Source of the DNA: Paulinella micropora
Lineage: Eukaryota > Cercozoa > Imbricatea > Euglyphida > Paulinellidae
Assembly (NCBI GenBank): GCA_019918135.1
Contig: WBZZ01003595.1
Coordinates: 1 to 64,000 of the forward strand
Length of the DNA stretch: 64,000 nt
Direction: 5' to 3'
The notes under the pieces were generated by a model. It did not search any database, was not told the DNA's origin, and saw only the letters and a program-made list of their open reading frames with translations. The translations under genes were made by a program, and so were the position numbers. Positions 43,406 to 52,958 of this stretch are shown here, piece by piece (position 1 is the first letter of the stretch; each line of letters opens with the position of its first letter).

Positions 43406-44015
43406 GCAGAAGAAGCCAGACACACACCCAACGCAGTGGTGCGCGCAGGAGAAATCCGGCACAGCGGCCGGTCTCTGACCCGCTGGTGCTGGCAGCACCA
43501 ACAGGGAGAGAGTCTCGTCGGGGGGAAGGGGCGAAGTAGTTCTGGGGAGCTGGGGCGACGGGGTAGTCTTCTCTCTTCCTTGGTTTAGTCTTGCTTTGGG
43601 GGAAGCCGCTGTGTGCAGCCTCTGGCCTAATAAACTCGAGTTAGTGCCTAAGCTGACTGTCCACCAACGTCCACGGCGTACATCGTCGACCGGATGCTTT
43701 TCTGCGTGCAGGAGAGAGATCGGCCAGCCCGAGCGAGCGCCGCTACGACCCCGGTGGCGGCAGGCCAGTGGCGCCTGGTCTCGGTCCGCCGGTGACACCG
43801 CTGGCCTGCAGGGTCACTTGGCGTGTGACCGACTGTCCCCGGGGCCGCTCAGCTGCGGCGACTTGGCTGCCCAGTAAGTAAGTCTGGTTTAATCGACAAA
43901 GAAGACAGTCTGCCAAGGCAGCAGAGCCTCCTTTTTTAGAGCGTAGCTCTCTCTCTCTCTCTTCATGTTGGCCAGGCCGGCTGGCCCTAGCCCAGGCGCT
44001 GCCGCCGCCGGGCTT
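43406..44015. promoter_or_regulatory. Intergenic: conserved block copy 4
   Basis: TCTGGCCTAATAAACTCGAG, TTAGTGCCTAAGCTGACTGT and CCACCAACGTCCACGGCGTA (43,621-43,680), continuing into CATCGTCG, form the fourth copy of the block. No PKD/DUF285 gene follows directly on the + strand; the next family copies are on the - strand, so this may mark a former array boundary or an inversion. A CT microsatellite lies at 43,947-43,963. Confidence 0.55.
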
Positions 44016-44237
44016 TCAGGGCCCGGGCCCGAACCAGACGGTGGCCTCCTGAATGCTGGCTTCCGGGGACGGCGAGGCCGAGGCCGAGGCCGAGGCCGGG
44101 ACCGGGGCCGAGGGGCTCGGGTCCGGCGTGCAGTACGCGGCGACGGAGGCGCCCCCGCGGCCAGCGCCAGCCACCGCCAGCCACAGCAGCAGCCGCCACA
44201 GCCACACCCACAGCCACGTACCCCGGCGTCGGTGCAT
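44016..44237 (-). CDS. Possible small secreted or membrane protein
   Basis: The ATG at 44,237 gives 73 residues: a basic start and strongly hydrophobic, Trp/Leu-rich segment (MHRRRGTWLWVWLWRLLLWL) typical of a signal peptide or anchor, then a Pro/Ser/Ala-rich tail (PSPSAPVPASASASASPSPE). The high GC context creates many shadow frames, so support is limited to the signal-like start. It may be a remnant of a gene fusion partner. Confidence 0.25.
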   Translation of the reverse strand: MHRRRGTWLWVWLWRLLLWLAVAGAGRGGASVAAYCTPDPSPSAPVPASASASASPSPEASIQEATVWFGPGP

Positions 44238-44599
44238 GAATAGCACGGGCAGGGACGGCAGAGCCAGGGCGCTAGGCTTTGCCAAGCTAGCAGCGCCGCC
44301 CGCGCGGCCGCACCCCCTCCTCCCCCCTCCGGGGGCGCGTTCCGTGCCAGGGAGAGGGGCGCCGTTCTCCCCCCGCCCTGCCCCCTCCCGGAAGGGGGGG
44401 GGCCCGGAGGGGGGGGGGGGGGGGGCGGAGACGGAGCCCGGAAGGGGGAGGAGAGAGTCCCCGGCCGGCGCAGCCCCCCCCCCCCCCCCCCCCGGAGCCT
44501 CCGGACCCCGGGCTGCCGCGGCCCCCTGGCCCACACCCACCACGCCCGCCCGCCCGCCGGGGTCCCGCCGGGGCCCGGCCCAGCCGAAGGCCGGCGCAG
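44238..44599. other. Intergenic with long G and C runs
   Basis: Long G runs at 44,394-44,403 and 44,409-44,425 and a C run at 44,475-44,494 dominate the interval between the small - frame and the 3' end of the - strand PKD/DUF285 copy. No gene is supported. Confidence 0.5.
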
Positions 44600-46625
44600 T
44601 TAATGTTCCCCCTGATTTTTGCCGCACCCCCGGACGTAGCCAGTACACTGGGCCGGCAGGTGGCTCGGCTGGATGCATTGGTCGGGCGTGTACACACCAT
44701 AGGGCTGGAAGATCCGTGCGCACGCGCCCGCCCCGGCCGAATGCAGGCTGAGGTTCCTGCTCCGGAGGTCCTGATCGAACACACAGTTGCCCATGAACAT
44801 GCCCCACAGGCCGCCATTTTCCCAGCCCGCCGCGGCCGACACGTCCCAGCTGCCCAGGGACTGGTTAAAGACGCAGTTGTGCAGCGGACAAGCCAGGGCG
44901 TACGACAGGCGGGTGACCCGGCCGGTGAGCCAGCCGTCGAGGGGCTGGTTGAAGGCCCTGGCGTCCAGGAAGATCGAGTCCAGGTTCGTGGCGGACGACG
45001 TCCGCCACCCGCCCAGCGGCCGGTTGAAGGCATAGGCGGACGCGAAGGCCCCGTGCATGTTCGTGACACCGCTCACGTCCCAGTTCTCGACGCTGCCGTT
45101 GAAGCTGTATGCTGCCGCGAAAGTGCTGTCCAGGCTCGCGACGCCGCTCGTGTTCCAGCCATCGAGGTCCTGGTTGAACTGGTGGCAGTGTTCGAACAGG
45201 CTGCGCAAGCCCTGGGGGTGGGTCGCGGGCGTGAGCCACGACCAGTCCCAGTCGCGCGCGTCGCCCACAAACTCTGTCATTTGGTACAGCAGGTACTCGG
45301 GCGCCACGCCGTGCAGCGCCCGCGAGCCGGCCGTGGGGGCCAGGTACCGCAGCGCATAGCATTCCTCCGCGGGGGCGCTGGACGAGTCGGAGCCGTCGCC
45401 CGGCAGGTACGGCCTCATCAAGAGAGGCTCGGTGCTGTCGACGGGGTGGTACAGCTGCACGTCGCCCCACGCCAGCACGTCGACGACGCACGCGCCTGTC
45501 AGGTACCACCACCCGTCCACGCGGCCGCCGAGGCGCAGCCAGTAGTCGCCGGCGCCCGCGTACCGGTGCCGGCACTGGGCGCCGCTGGCGTGGACGCAGG
45601 CGCTGGTGCGGGTGGAGTCCCCCCAGTCCACCGTGAAGTTCGGCCCGCCGCCGGCCGTGGGCGACAGCCCCAGCGTGGCGGTGGTGTTAGCGTACGACAC
45701 CCGCACCAGCGCCAGCAGAGAGGAGCGCGCGCACGCCGCGGGCCAGTGCGCCGGGCCCAGCGCCGTGTACGGCGCCAGCCGGGCGCAGTCGGCCGAGCCC
45801 GCGGCGAGCGCGGGCGTCGACCAGCTGCTGAGCGCTTCCCGGAAGTCGCGGCCTAGGCCCCGGAACAGCCCCGCGAAGCGCGACAGGCTCGGCAACGACG
45901 TCCAGGCGCCGACCCCCGTGCGCGTGAGCGCCGAGCTGCCGTCGAACAGCCCGCTCACGTCCTCGAGCCGGGCGGTGTCCCAGCGCGACAGGTCTAGTTC
46001 GGTCAGCGCCGGCAGGCCCGCGAACGCGCGGCTGGCGTTACGCAGCCGGCGCGTGTCCCAGGCGCTTGTGACGTCCAGGCTCGCCAGCCCCGCCGAGCCC
46101 TCGAACACGCCGACCGCCGACTCGGCGCCCGACACGTTGAGCCCGTCGCTCGGGTCCGGCAGCGGGGTGGTGAGGCCGGCGAAGCTGTAGTCCCAGGCGC
46201 GCACGAGACCCGCGTCCCGCAGCGAGGCCGGCGGGGGCACGTACGCGAGCCCGGGCGCCGCGTACAGGTGGTAGCCGCTCGTTGCGTGGAAGCGCAGCTC
46301 GCCCCACTGCACGATGGCGTCCAGCCGCAGGCCCGCGGGCGCCGCGGCGTGCCAGGCCGGCGTCAGCGCCCAGCCACGCACGGGGTCGGGCCCGCCGGGG
46401 CCCGCCGTCACCGTGTACGTGCCGGGAGCAGCGTACGTGTGCGCGCAGGGCGCGGCGCCGGCGTCCAGGCACGGCGTGGGGGGCGAGCCGTCCCCCCAGT
46501 CCACCGTGAACGAAGTCGGGACGGTGGCCCGGGCCTGGCGACGGCGCGCAGTCGGCGCGGCGTCCGGCCACAGCGGCCACACGAACGTGTTCTGGGCGCG
46601 CCGTCGTGATTTCCAGGATGGTCAC
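44600..46625 (-). pseudogene. PKD-like/DUF285 protein, copy 4, lacking its 5' end
   Basis: Some 660 codons of open frame with first PKD-like domain (FTVDWGDGSPPTPCLDAGAA), central LRR-like region, second PKD-like domain (FTVDWGDSTRTSACVHASGA), WDWSWLTPATHPQGL block and DUF285 repeats (AFNRPLGGWRTSSATNLDSI) ending QPSHLPAQCTGYVRGCGKNQ. The signal peptide and Cys motif expected at the N-terminus are missing. Just upstream, the sequence passes within a few bases into the truncated 3' end of copy 5. The simplest reading is an unequal crossover or deletion joining two tandem copies. Confidence 0.7.
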
Positions 46626-46639
46626 GCTGCTAGCAAGCC

Positions 46640-47555
46640 CGGCCGCGGGGCCCCGAGAAGCGCTGCAGGTTCGGCAGCCCGGTCCAGGCCCCGACGCCCG
46701 TGCGTGCCAGCGCCGCGTCACCGTCGAACATTTCTGTCACGTCCTCGAGCCGGGCGGTGTGCCAGCGCGACAGGTCGAGCTGAGCTAGCGCCGGCAGGCC
46801 CGCGAACGCGCGGCTCGCGTTGCGCAACCGGCGCGTGTCCCACCGGCTAGCTCCGTGCGGCCGAGCCACCCCGGTGGAGCCCTCGAAGATGCCTACCGCG
46901 GACTCGGCGCCCGACACGTTGAGCCCGTAGCTCGTGTCGCAGCCCAGGTCGGATGTGAGGTGGGCGAAGCTGTAGTCCCAGCTCTGCACGAGCCCCGTGT
47001 CAGGCAGCGAGTCCAGCGGCGGTACGTACGTCAGCCCCGGCGCCGAGTACAGGTGGTAGCCGCTCGTCTCATGGAAGCGCAGCTCCCCCCACTGCACGAT
47101 GGCGTCCAGCCGCAGGCCCGCGGGCGCCGTGGCGTGCCACGCGGGCGTCAGCGCCCAGCCGCGCACGGGGTAGCGTCCGCCGGGGTCCGCCGTCACCGTG
47201 TACGTGCCGGGAGCAGCGTACGTGTGCGCGCACGGCGCGGCGCCGGCGTCCAGGCACGGCGTGGGGGGCGAGCCGTCCCCCCAGTCGACCGTGAACGACG
47301 TCGGGACGGTGGCCCGGGCCTGGCGGCGGCGGCGCGCCGGCGCGGCAGGCGGCCACAGGGGCCACACGAACGGTCCTGCGGGGCTGCCGTCGTCAGCTCG
47401 AGGATCGTGGCGCCGCCGGGGCACACGACCGAGAGGCACGCCTCCTCTTGGGTCGGGCACTGGAGCGGGTACGGGCACCCGGCACCGGCGGCCCGGAGCC
47501 ACCCGAACAGGAGGAGCCACAGGCGCCACGGTTGGCTGCCGGAGGCGGGGTGCAT
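46640..47555 (-). pseudogene. PKD-like/DUF285 protein, copy 5, lacking its 3' half
   Basis: It starts at the ATG at 47,555 with a signal peptide (WRLWLLLFGWLRAAGAGCPY) preceded by the GCTAAACCAC box on the same strand (47,572-47,581). It contains the CPYPLQCPTQEEACLSVVCP motif, the first PKD-like domain and part of the central LRR-like region, then stops abruptly at the junction with copy 4. The second PKD domain and all DUF285 repeats are absent. About one further break lies inside. Its PKD-domain DNA is nearly identical to that of copy 4, evidence of recent duplication or gene conversion. Confidence 0.7.
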
Positions 47556-47571
47556 CTGTAGCCCGGGGCGG

Positions 47572-47757
47572 GTGGTTTAGCAAATGCGGGGGGGTCCGGG
47601 GGGGGGGGGGTGAGGGAGACGGCGTCCCCCCTACCGCCGGCGTGGCGCGGCAGGGAGAGAAGCACAGGGAGGACGCCTCTTCCCCCCTCCCGCCCCCCCC
47701 CCCCCCCCCCCGCACTGCGCCCCTCCCTGGCACCGGACGCGCCCTCCTGCCAAACGC
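47572..47757 (-). promoter_or_regulatory. Promoter of copy 5 with G-tract
   Basis: GTGGTTTAGC (47,572-47,581) is the pre-start box in - orientation. Beyond it are a G run (47,599-47,610) and a C run (47,693-47,710). No coding frame is supported. Confidence 0.5.
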
Positions 47758-47880
47758 GGTGCTAAAACCTAGGGTAGGGGTGGGGGTGCTTTTCTGCTCA
47801 AGGCTATGCTAAAACCTAGGGTAGGGAGGGGTGCTTTTCTGCTCAAGGCTGTGCTAAAACCCATGGGGGGGGGTTTGCTA
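47758..47880 (+). repeat. ~47-bp tandem repeat with CTAAAACC core
   Basis: Two and a half copies of a unit starting GCTAAAACCTAGGGTAGGGG and ending TTTTCTGCTCAAGGCTAT. It lies at the outer edge of the first large palindrome and recalls the GCTAAACCAC box. Confidence 0.7.
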
Positions 47881-47889
47881 AACCCGGAA

Positions 47890-49030
47890 GAGTCCCCCCT
47901 TCCCCCGGGAACACGAGAGGCCCTGCTTTCTCGGCCGGGTGGCAAGAAAGGCCCCTGCTTTTCCGGACGGGTGGCAGGAATGGCACTGCCTTTCGGCCGG
48001 GTGGCATGAGACGGCCAGGCCCTCCCGCTCGGGTGGCTAGATTCGTTTGGCCGGATACGGTCGACTGCCTTTTTCTCCCCCCCTCCCTCCTCCCCTCTCC
48101 CTTCTCCCTTCCCTTCTCCCTTCTCCCTTCTCCCTCCCCGCAGCCCAAGATTGTGCAGCCCCCCCCAGGCTTTTCTGTCCAACACTGGTCCGGTGCCTGG
48201 TGCCACCGACTGCTTTCTGTGATAACCGCAGAACCAGGGAAATTTCCCGTAACAATCGGAAAAATAAAGCCGGTGGCTCGTAAGTGTCCTAAATAGCGAG
48301 AATCGCACTTGTGGGTCCAAGCCCGGCCTGACCTCGCCGGAGGGTTACGGGTGCCACCCGGGTACGAAATGGCATCGGAGCCAGTCCTGCCTATCGACAA
48401 CCAATCACGAATTAAACTTTTTCCTTCTTCTTACCCGTAAATAGCGGTGTTTTTTTGGCTTGCATGAGGCAGTGCCTGACCTTACGCGTCTGGGGTGGCA
48501 CCCCCCCTCCCGATGCCTCGAACCACCAGTGCGATTCTCGCTTCTTGGACACTTACGCCCCGCGGGATTTTTTTGGGGTCGGGCAAAGAAAATTCGTCCG
48601 GTCCTGCGGCCGGGCCAAAAAAGCTACCGGTGGCACTGGCCACCGGACCGCCACATTGCATAAAAAGCCTGGGCGGGGCCTGCACAATGTTCGGCCGCGG
48701 GAGGGGAGAGGGGAGAAGGGAGAAGGGAGAGGGGAGAGGGGAGAAGGGAGGGGAGAAAAAAGGCAGACAAAATGTCCGGCCAAACGAGTATCTTTGCCCC
48801 TCAGAGATCCGGCGACCGGTGCCACCCAGGCCCGCGAAAGCCACGGCCGGCTGTGCCACCCGGCCGGCAGGGCGGGGGGCAGTCAGTGCCACCCCCGACC
48901 CGGCCAGTCAGGCCAGCCGTGCCACCAGGCCGGCAGAGGGGGGACCTCTGTGCCACCCCCGACCAGACAACCCCGGCCGGCTGAGCCACCCGGCCCCCCG
49001 CGAGGGCCTCCTGTGCCACCCGGCCGGCCT
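47890..49030. repeat. Large imperfect palindrome 1 with AT-rich centre (origin-like or foldback element)
   Basis: The two halves are reverse complements around an AT-rich centre near 48,400-48,460 (CACGAATTAAACTTTTTCC, CCCGTAAATAGCGG). Outward from the centre each arm has the motif AAGTGTCC, GCGAGAATCGCACT, GTGG (48,277-48,318 left; 48,530-48,567 right, inverted), AATTTCCC/AAAATTC blocks, CTGTCCAACACTGG-type sequence, GTGCAG/CTGCACAAT, and a pyrimidine tract (left, 48,068-48,140) mirrored by a purine tract (right, 48,695-48,757). The outer parts carry arrays of TGCCACC/GGGTGGCA. Frames here are not genes. The unit recurs inverted at 50,830-51,960. Confidence 0.75.
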
Positions 49031-49244
49031 GGCCAGGCCGCTTGGCTGCTGGCGCGCGCGGCCACCCTCCCCGTGCCGGCCGGGGGAGAGCAGGGCAGGG
49101 GGACACGCGGCGGCGGGGGTAGGGAGGGGGGGGGGGGGGAGAGCAAGGGGCGTCTGCCCGCCGCCCCCGGGGGTCTGTTGTCCCCAAAGCCACCAGTAGC
49201 CACCTCCCCCGCTAGCCTCCTCCGCGGGTGACAGCTGGCTGGCT
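49031..49244. promoter_or_regulatory. Promoter region of the bracketed family gene
   Basis: Contains a G run (49,128-49,140) and GC-rich sequence between palindrome 1 and the start of the copy 6 gene. No GCTAAACCAC box was found here, unlike other family members. Confidence 0.4.
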
Positions 49245-50617
49245 ATGCACCCTGCTTGCGCAGCCTGGTGGAGCCTGTGGGCCCTCTGGGGCCTGTGGCG
49301 GACCGGGGTCCGCGCCTACTGCCCGTTCGTGTGCCTGCCGCCCGGCTGCGCTGTTCCGCGGCCTAGGCAGCGACTTCCGGGAGCCGCTCACCGCCTGGAC
49401 GACGCCGGCGCTCGCCCCTGGCTCGATGGACTGCACGCGGCTGGCGCCGTACACGGCGCTGGACCCGACGCGCTGGCCCGCCGCGTGCTCACGCTCGCTG
49501 TTCTCTGCGCTCGTGCGCACGACCTACCCTAGTGCCACGGCCGCGCTGACGCTCGCGCTCACGGCCGGCCCGGGCGCGAACTTTACGGTGGACTGGGGGG
49601 ACGGGTCGGCGCCCGGCTCGTGCGCGCACGCCGGCGGCGCCGTCTGCACGCACGTGTACGCCAGCGCCGGCGACTACTGGCTGCGGCTCAGCGGCCGCGT
49701 GGACGGGCTGCGGTACGTAGAGGGCGCCTGGGTAGTGGACGTGGTGGCGTGGGGCGACGTGCAGCTGTACCACCCCGTCGGCAGCACGCCCCCGCTGTTC
49801 GCGCGGACGGTAGGGGGGTCTCCGTTGCGCTACCTGACGCCGACGGCCGGCTCGCGGGCCCTGCAAGGCGTGGCGCCCGAGTACCTGCTGCGCTCGATGA
49901 GCGAGTTCGTGGGCGACGCGCGCGACTGGGACTGGTCGTGGCTCACCCCCGCCACGCACCCCAACGGCTTCCGCTCTCTGTTCGAGCGGCGTGGCTAGCA
50001 TGTGGTCTACCTTCAGCCAGGCGACGGCCTTCAACGGCAGTCTCGAGAGCTGGGATACTAGACGGGTCACGAACCTAATTCAAACCTTCTTCAGGGCCCG
50101 GGCCTTCAACCGACCGCTCGGCGCCTGGGATGTCCACCAGGTCACCGTCATGGCCAAGACGTTTGGGGAGGCCTGGACTTTCAACCAGCCGCTGGGCGCG
50201 TGGAACACTACCTCCGTCACTACCATGTCTGCCGTCTTTAACAACGCTAGGGCATTCAACCAGAACATCAATAGCTGGCGAACTAGCAGAGTCACTGACC
50301 TGCGCGACGCGTTTGGTTGTGACTACAACATGTGCGCGTTCAACCAGCCCCTGGGCAGCTGGGACGTGTCGACCGCCGCCGGAACCGACGGCGGAGTAGG
50401 AGGAATGGACGCCATGTTTAGTGGCAATTGTGCTTTCGACCAGGACATCACTGCCTGGAACCTAGCTTCGCACCCAAACGGTGCAGGGGCGTGCGAAGCC
50501 ATCTTCCAAGCTTATGGTAGGGGTTTGGAAGGCACCGGTATCCAGCCGAGCAACCTGCCGGGGCTGTGTACGGGCTACATCCGCGCGTGCGGTAAGCAGT
50601 TCGGCTCGCTCGGCTGA
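49245..50617 (+). pseudogene. PKD-like/DUF285 protein, copy 6, internally shortened and flanked by inverted units
   Basis: It begins with its own signal-peptide-like start (MHPACAAWWSLWALWGLWRT) and Cys motif, then passes straight to a point in the middle of the family sequence (GLGSDFREPLTAWTTPALAP), so the first PKD domain and most of the central region are absent. The second PKD-like domain (FTVDWGDGSAPGSCAHAGGA), the WDWSWLTPATHPNGF block and DUF285 repeats (AFNQNINSWRTSRVTDLRDA) follow, ending GIQPSNLPGLCTGYIRACGK. It is broken in about two places. It is the only family gene bracketed by the two palindromic units. Confidence 0.65.
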
Positions 50618-50829
50618 GGGTGGTGAGCTGCCAGGGTTGCGTGCACCGAGGAGGCAGGAAGAGGGCCTAGGCGTAGTCAAACTAAAAAGGAGATTTTGGT
50701 ACAGACTGACTGAGGTCACTGCACAGCCACCGACCGGCGCTTGGGGGGGGTTTGGCAGGCCAGGACAGGGTGATAACGCAGGGGGGCAGTGCTCGTTCCT
50801 GCTTCCCGGCCCAAGGGCAAGCGCTACTA

Positions 50830-51960
50830 GCACGAGCGGCCTGGTCCTGCCGGCCGGGTGGCACAGAACGCCATCTCTTTCGGCCGGTGGCACAGGATAC
50901 CATCTCTTTTTTGGTCAGATGGCACGAATGGCCTGTGTTACCGGGTCGGGTGGCACGAACGGCGCCACCCTCTTCCGGCCTGGTGGCACAGATGGCCTGT
51001 CTCTTTGGTCGGGGTGGCACCGGTCGCCGGATATCCTTGAGAGGAGAGGGTATTCGTTTGGCCGGACATTCTGCCTGCCTTTTTTTCTCCCCTCCCTTCT
51101 CCCCTCTCCCCTCTCCCTTCTCCCTTCTCCCCTCTCCCTTCCCGCGGCCGAACATTGTGCAGGCCCCGCCCGGGCTGGTCCGTCCAGTATGGCGGTCCGG
51201 TGGCCAGTGCCACCGGTAGCTTTTTGGCCCGGCCGCAGGACCGGACGAATTTTCTTTGCCTAACCAAAAACATAAATCACGCGGGGCGTAAGTGTCCAAG
51301 TAGCAAGAATCGCACTTGTGGTTCGAGGCCTCGGGAGGGGGTGCCACCCCAGACGTGTAGATTCAGGCACTGCCCCTACAGGACTAAAAAAACACCGCTA
51401 TTTACGGGTAAAAAAGGAAAAAGTTAAATTAGTGATTGGTTGTCGATAGGCAGGACTGGCTTTGGTGCCATTTTGTACCCGGGTGGCACCCGTAACCACC
51501 CGGCGAGGTCAGGCCGGGCTTGGACCCACCAGGGCGATTCTCGCTACTAGGACACTTACGCCCCGCCGGCCTTAGTTTTCCGGGTAGTACGGGAAATTTC
51601 CCCTGGTTCTGCGGTCATCACAGAAAAGCAGTCGGTGGCACCGGGCACTGGAGCAGTGTTGGACAGAAAAGCCTGGGGGGGGGCCTGCACAATGCTGGGC
51701 CGCGGGGAGGGAGAAGGGAGAAGGGAGAGGGGAGGAGGGAGGGGGGGGGAAGAAAAAGGCAGTCGATCGTATCCGGCCAAACGAATCTAGCCACCCGACC
51801 GAGAGAAGCCCGGTCACCCCTGCCACACCGTCACCCCCGGCGCGACAGTCGGTCGGCGGTGCCACCTCATCCTGTCTACCGGCCGGTGACGCCACCAACT
51901 TCCTTGACCTGGCTTGGCAGTGCCACCGGCCGTGATGGCTCGGCCGGGGAGTGCCACCCG
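50830..51960. repeat. Large imperfect palindrome 2, inverted copy of palindrome 1
   Basis: It repeats the palindrome 1 unit in reverse orientation. AT-rich centre at 51,386-51,452 (AAAAAACACCGCTATTTACG, GTTAAATTAGTGATTGG). Pyrimidine tract at 51,083-51,140 and purine tract at 51,704-51,765. The AAGTGTCC/GAATCGCACTTGTGG motif is at 51,289-51,325, with its inverted partner at 51,526-51,560. TGCCACC/GGGTGGCA arrays lie at both outer ends (50,858-51,010; 51,808-51,960). Numerous base differences from palindrome 1 show the duplication is not recent. Confidence 0.75.
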
Positions 51961-52226
51961 AGGAGGCTCGCCGTTCCGTCGGCGTGCCTGCCGGCAGCAC
52001 CTGGCCCAGCCAGGCCCAAGCCCAACAGGAAGGGGGGGAGAATCTAAATTTTAATCAGGCGCCAAGCAGGAGGCCTGGCTTTTACGGCACTAGCGTAGCT
52101 TCTTCCAGCCTGCAAGCGTATTCTGCCTGTCTTGGCCAGCCGCTCAGCAGCCCGGGCGCCGGAGCGCTGCAGGTTCGCACGCTGTCCGGCGTGGGGGGCG
52201 CACGTGCTCCCGGGGGGGGGGGGGAG
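51961..52226. other. Intergenic, 3' of a - strand gene
   Basis: About 260 bases with AAATTTTAATCAGG (52,046, AT-rich) and a G run (52,210-52,221). No gene is seen. Confidence 0.4.
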
Positions 52227-52958
52227 CTAGGGCCCCGGGCCGACGAGCTTGATCTCCGTGGCCGCCCGCGCCGCTACGTGCGCGGGCAGGAGCTGGATGA
52301 TCGCGCCGGCAGCCGCTAGCTTCGCTTGCACGTCCTGGCTCTTGGTGAGGTGTAGCTGCTGCAGGCACAAGGCCTCGGCCAGGAGGGTATGCAGCCGCAC
52401 GAGGTGGTGCAAAGTGTCGCTGTGGCCAAAGTGCGAGATCTCGATGTAGGGTGTGACCTCGCGCTTGCGGGCGATCGCGCTGGACAGCTGCGCGCAGCTC
52501 TGGATGAGCAAGGACTGTGCCTCCTGCAGCAGCTTCCAGTCACCGATGTCGTGGCCCCGGCCGCTGCCGGCGGGCTCGGGCGTGGGGGTCGACCCCGCGG
52601 GCGCCGCGGCGGCGGAGGTCGACCCCGCGGGCGCCGCGGCGGCGGAGGTCGGCCCCGCGGGTGCTGTGGGCGAGGAGGCGGCGGCGGCGGACGTCGGCTC
52701 TGCGGGTGCCGCGGCTACCGCGGGCGAGGAGGCGGCGGCGGCGGAGGCCGGCTCCGCGGGTGCCGCGGGTGCCGGGGCGGCGGTGGCGGAGGCCGGCTCC
52801 GCGGGCGCCGTCCCTGCGCCGGGGGCCTCCGTGCCAGTCTTCTGTCGTTTGGGGTCTAGTGTCTCCCCGCCCCAGGGATCCTCCAGTGGAGGGGTACGAC
52901 CGTGCCTTCTCTTCCGTGGCGCCTTCCTGCTCGGGGCGGGAGGGCTAGGCGCTTCCAT
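52227..52958 (-). CDS. Ala/Pro/Ser-rich nuclear protein with helical C-terminus
   Basis: The ATG at 52,958 starts MEAPSPPAPSRKAPRKRRHG; 243 residues in one frame. Basic clusters (APRKRRHGR, LDPKRQK) look like nuclear signals. A ~70-residue Ala/Pro/Ser repeat (APAEPASAAAASSPA units) links to a helical C-terminal part: DWKLLQEAQSLLIQSCAQLS, TPYIEISHFGHSDTLHHLVR and LHTLLAEALCLQQLHLTKSQ. The helix-loop-helix order is similar to the first half of the H2A-like doublet at 57,643-58,344, so it may be a very divergent histone-fold relative. That is only a suggestion; otherwise the family is unknown. Confidence 0.5.
   Translation of the reverse strand: MEAPSPPAPSRKAPRKRRHGRTPPLEDPWGGETLDPKRQKTGTEAPGAGTAPAEPASATAAPAPAAPAEPASAAAASSPAVAAAPAEPTSAAAASSPTAPAGPTSAAAAPAGSTSAAAAPAGSTPTPEPAGSGRGHDIGDWKLLQEAQSLLIQSCAQLSSAIARKREVTPYIEISHFGHSDTLHHLVRLHTLLAEALCLQQLHLTKSQDVQAKLAAAGAIIQLLPAHVAARAATEIKLVGPGP

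Noticed and set aside
44601-45856. Long + strand frame opposite the - strand PKD/DUF285 copy 4
   Set aside because: A GC-driven shadow; the - strand shows conserved family domains in order.
47758-47880. CTAAAACCTAGGG repeats as a telomere
   Set aside because: The units are about 47 bp and contain unrelated sequence between the short cores; there is no run of a 6-7-bp telomere unit.
47890-51960. CRISPR array
   Set aside because: The TGCCACC motif is short, unevenly spaced and lacks repeat-spacer regularity; the context is eukaryotic.
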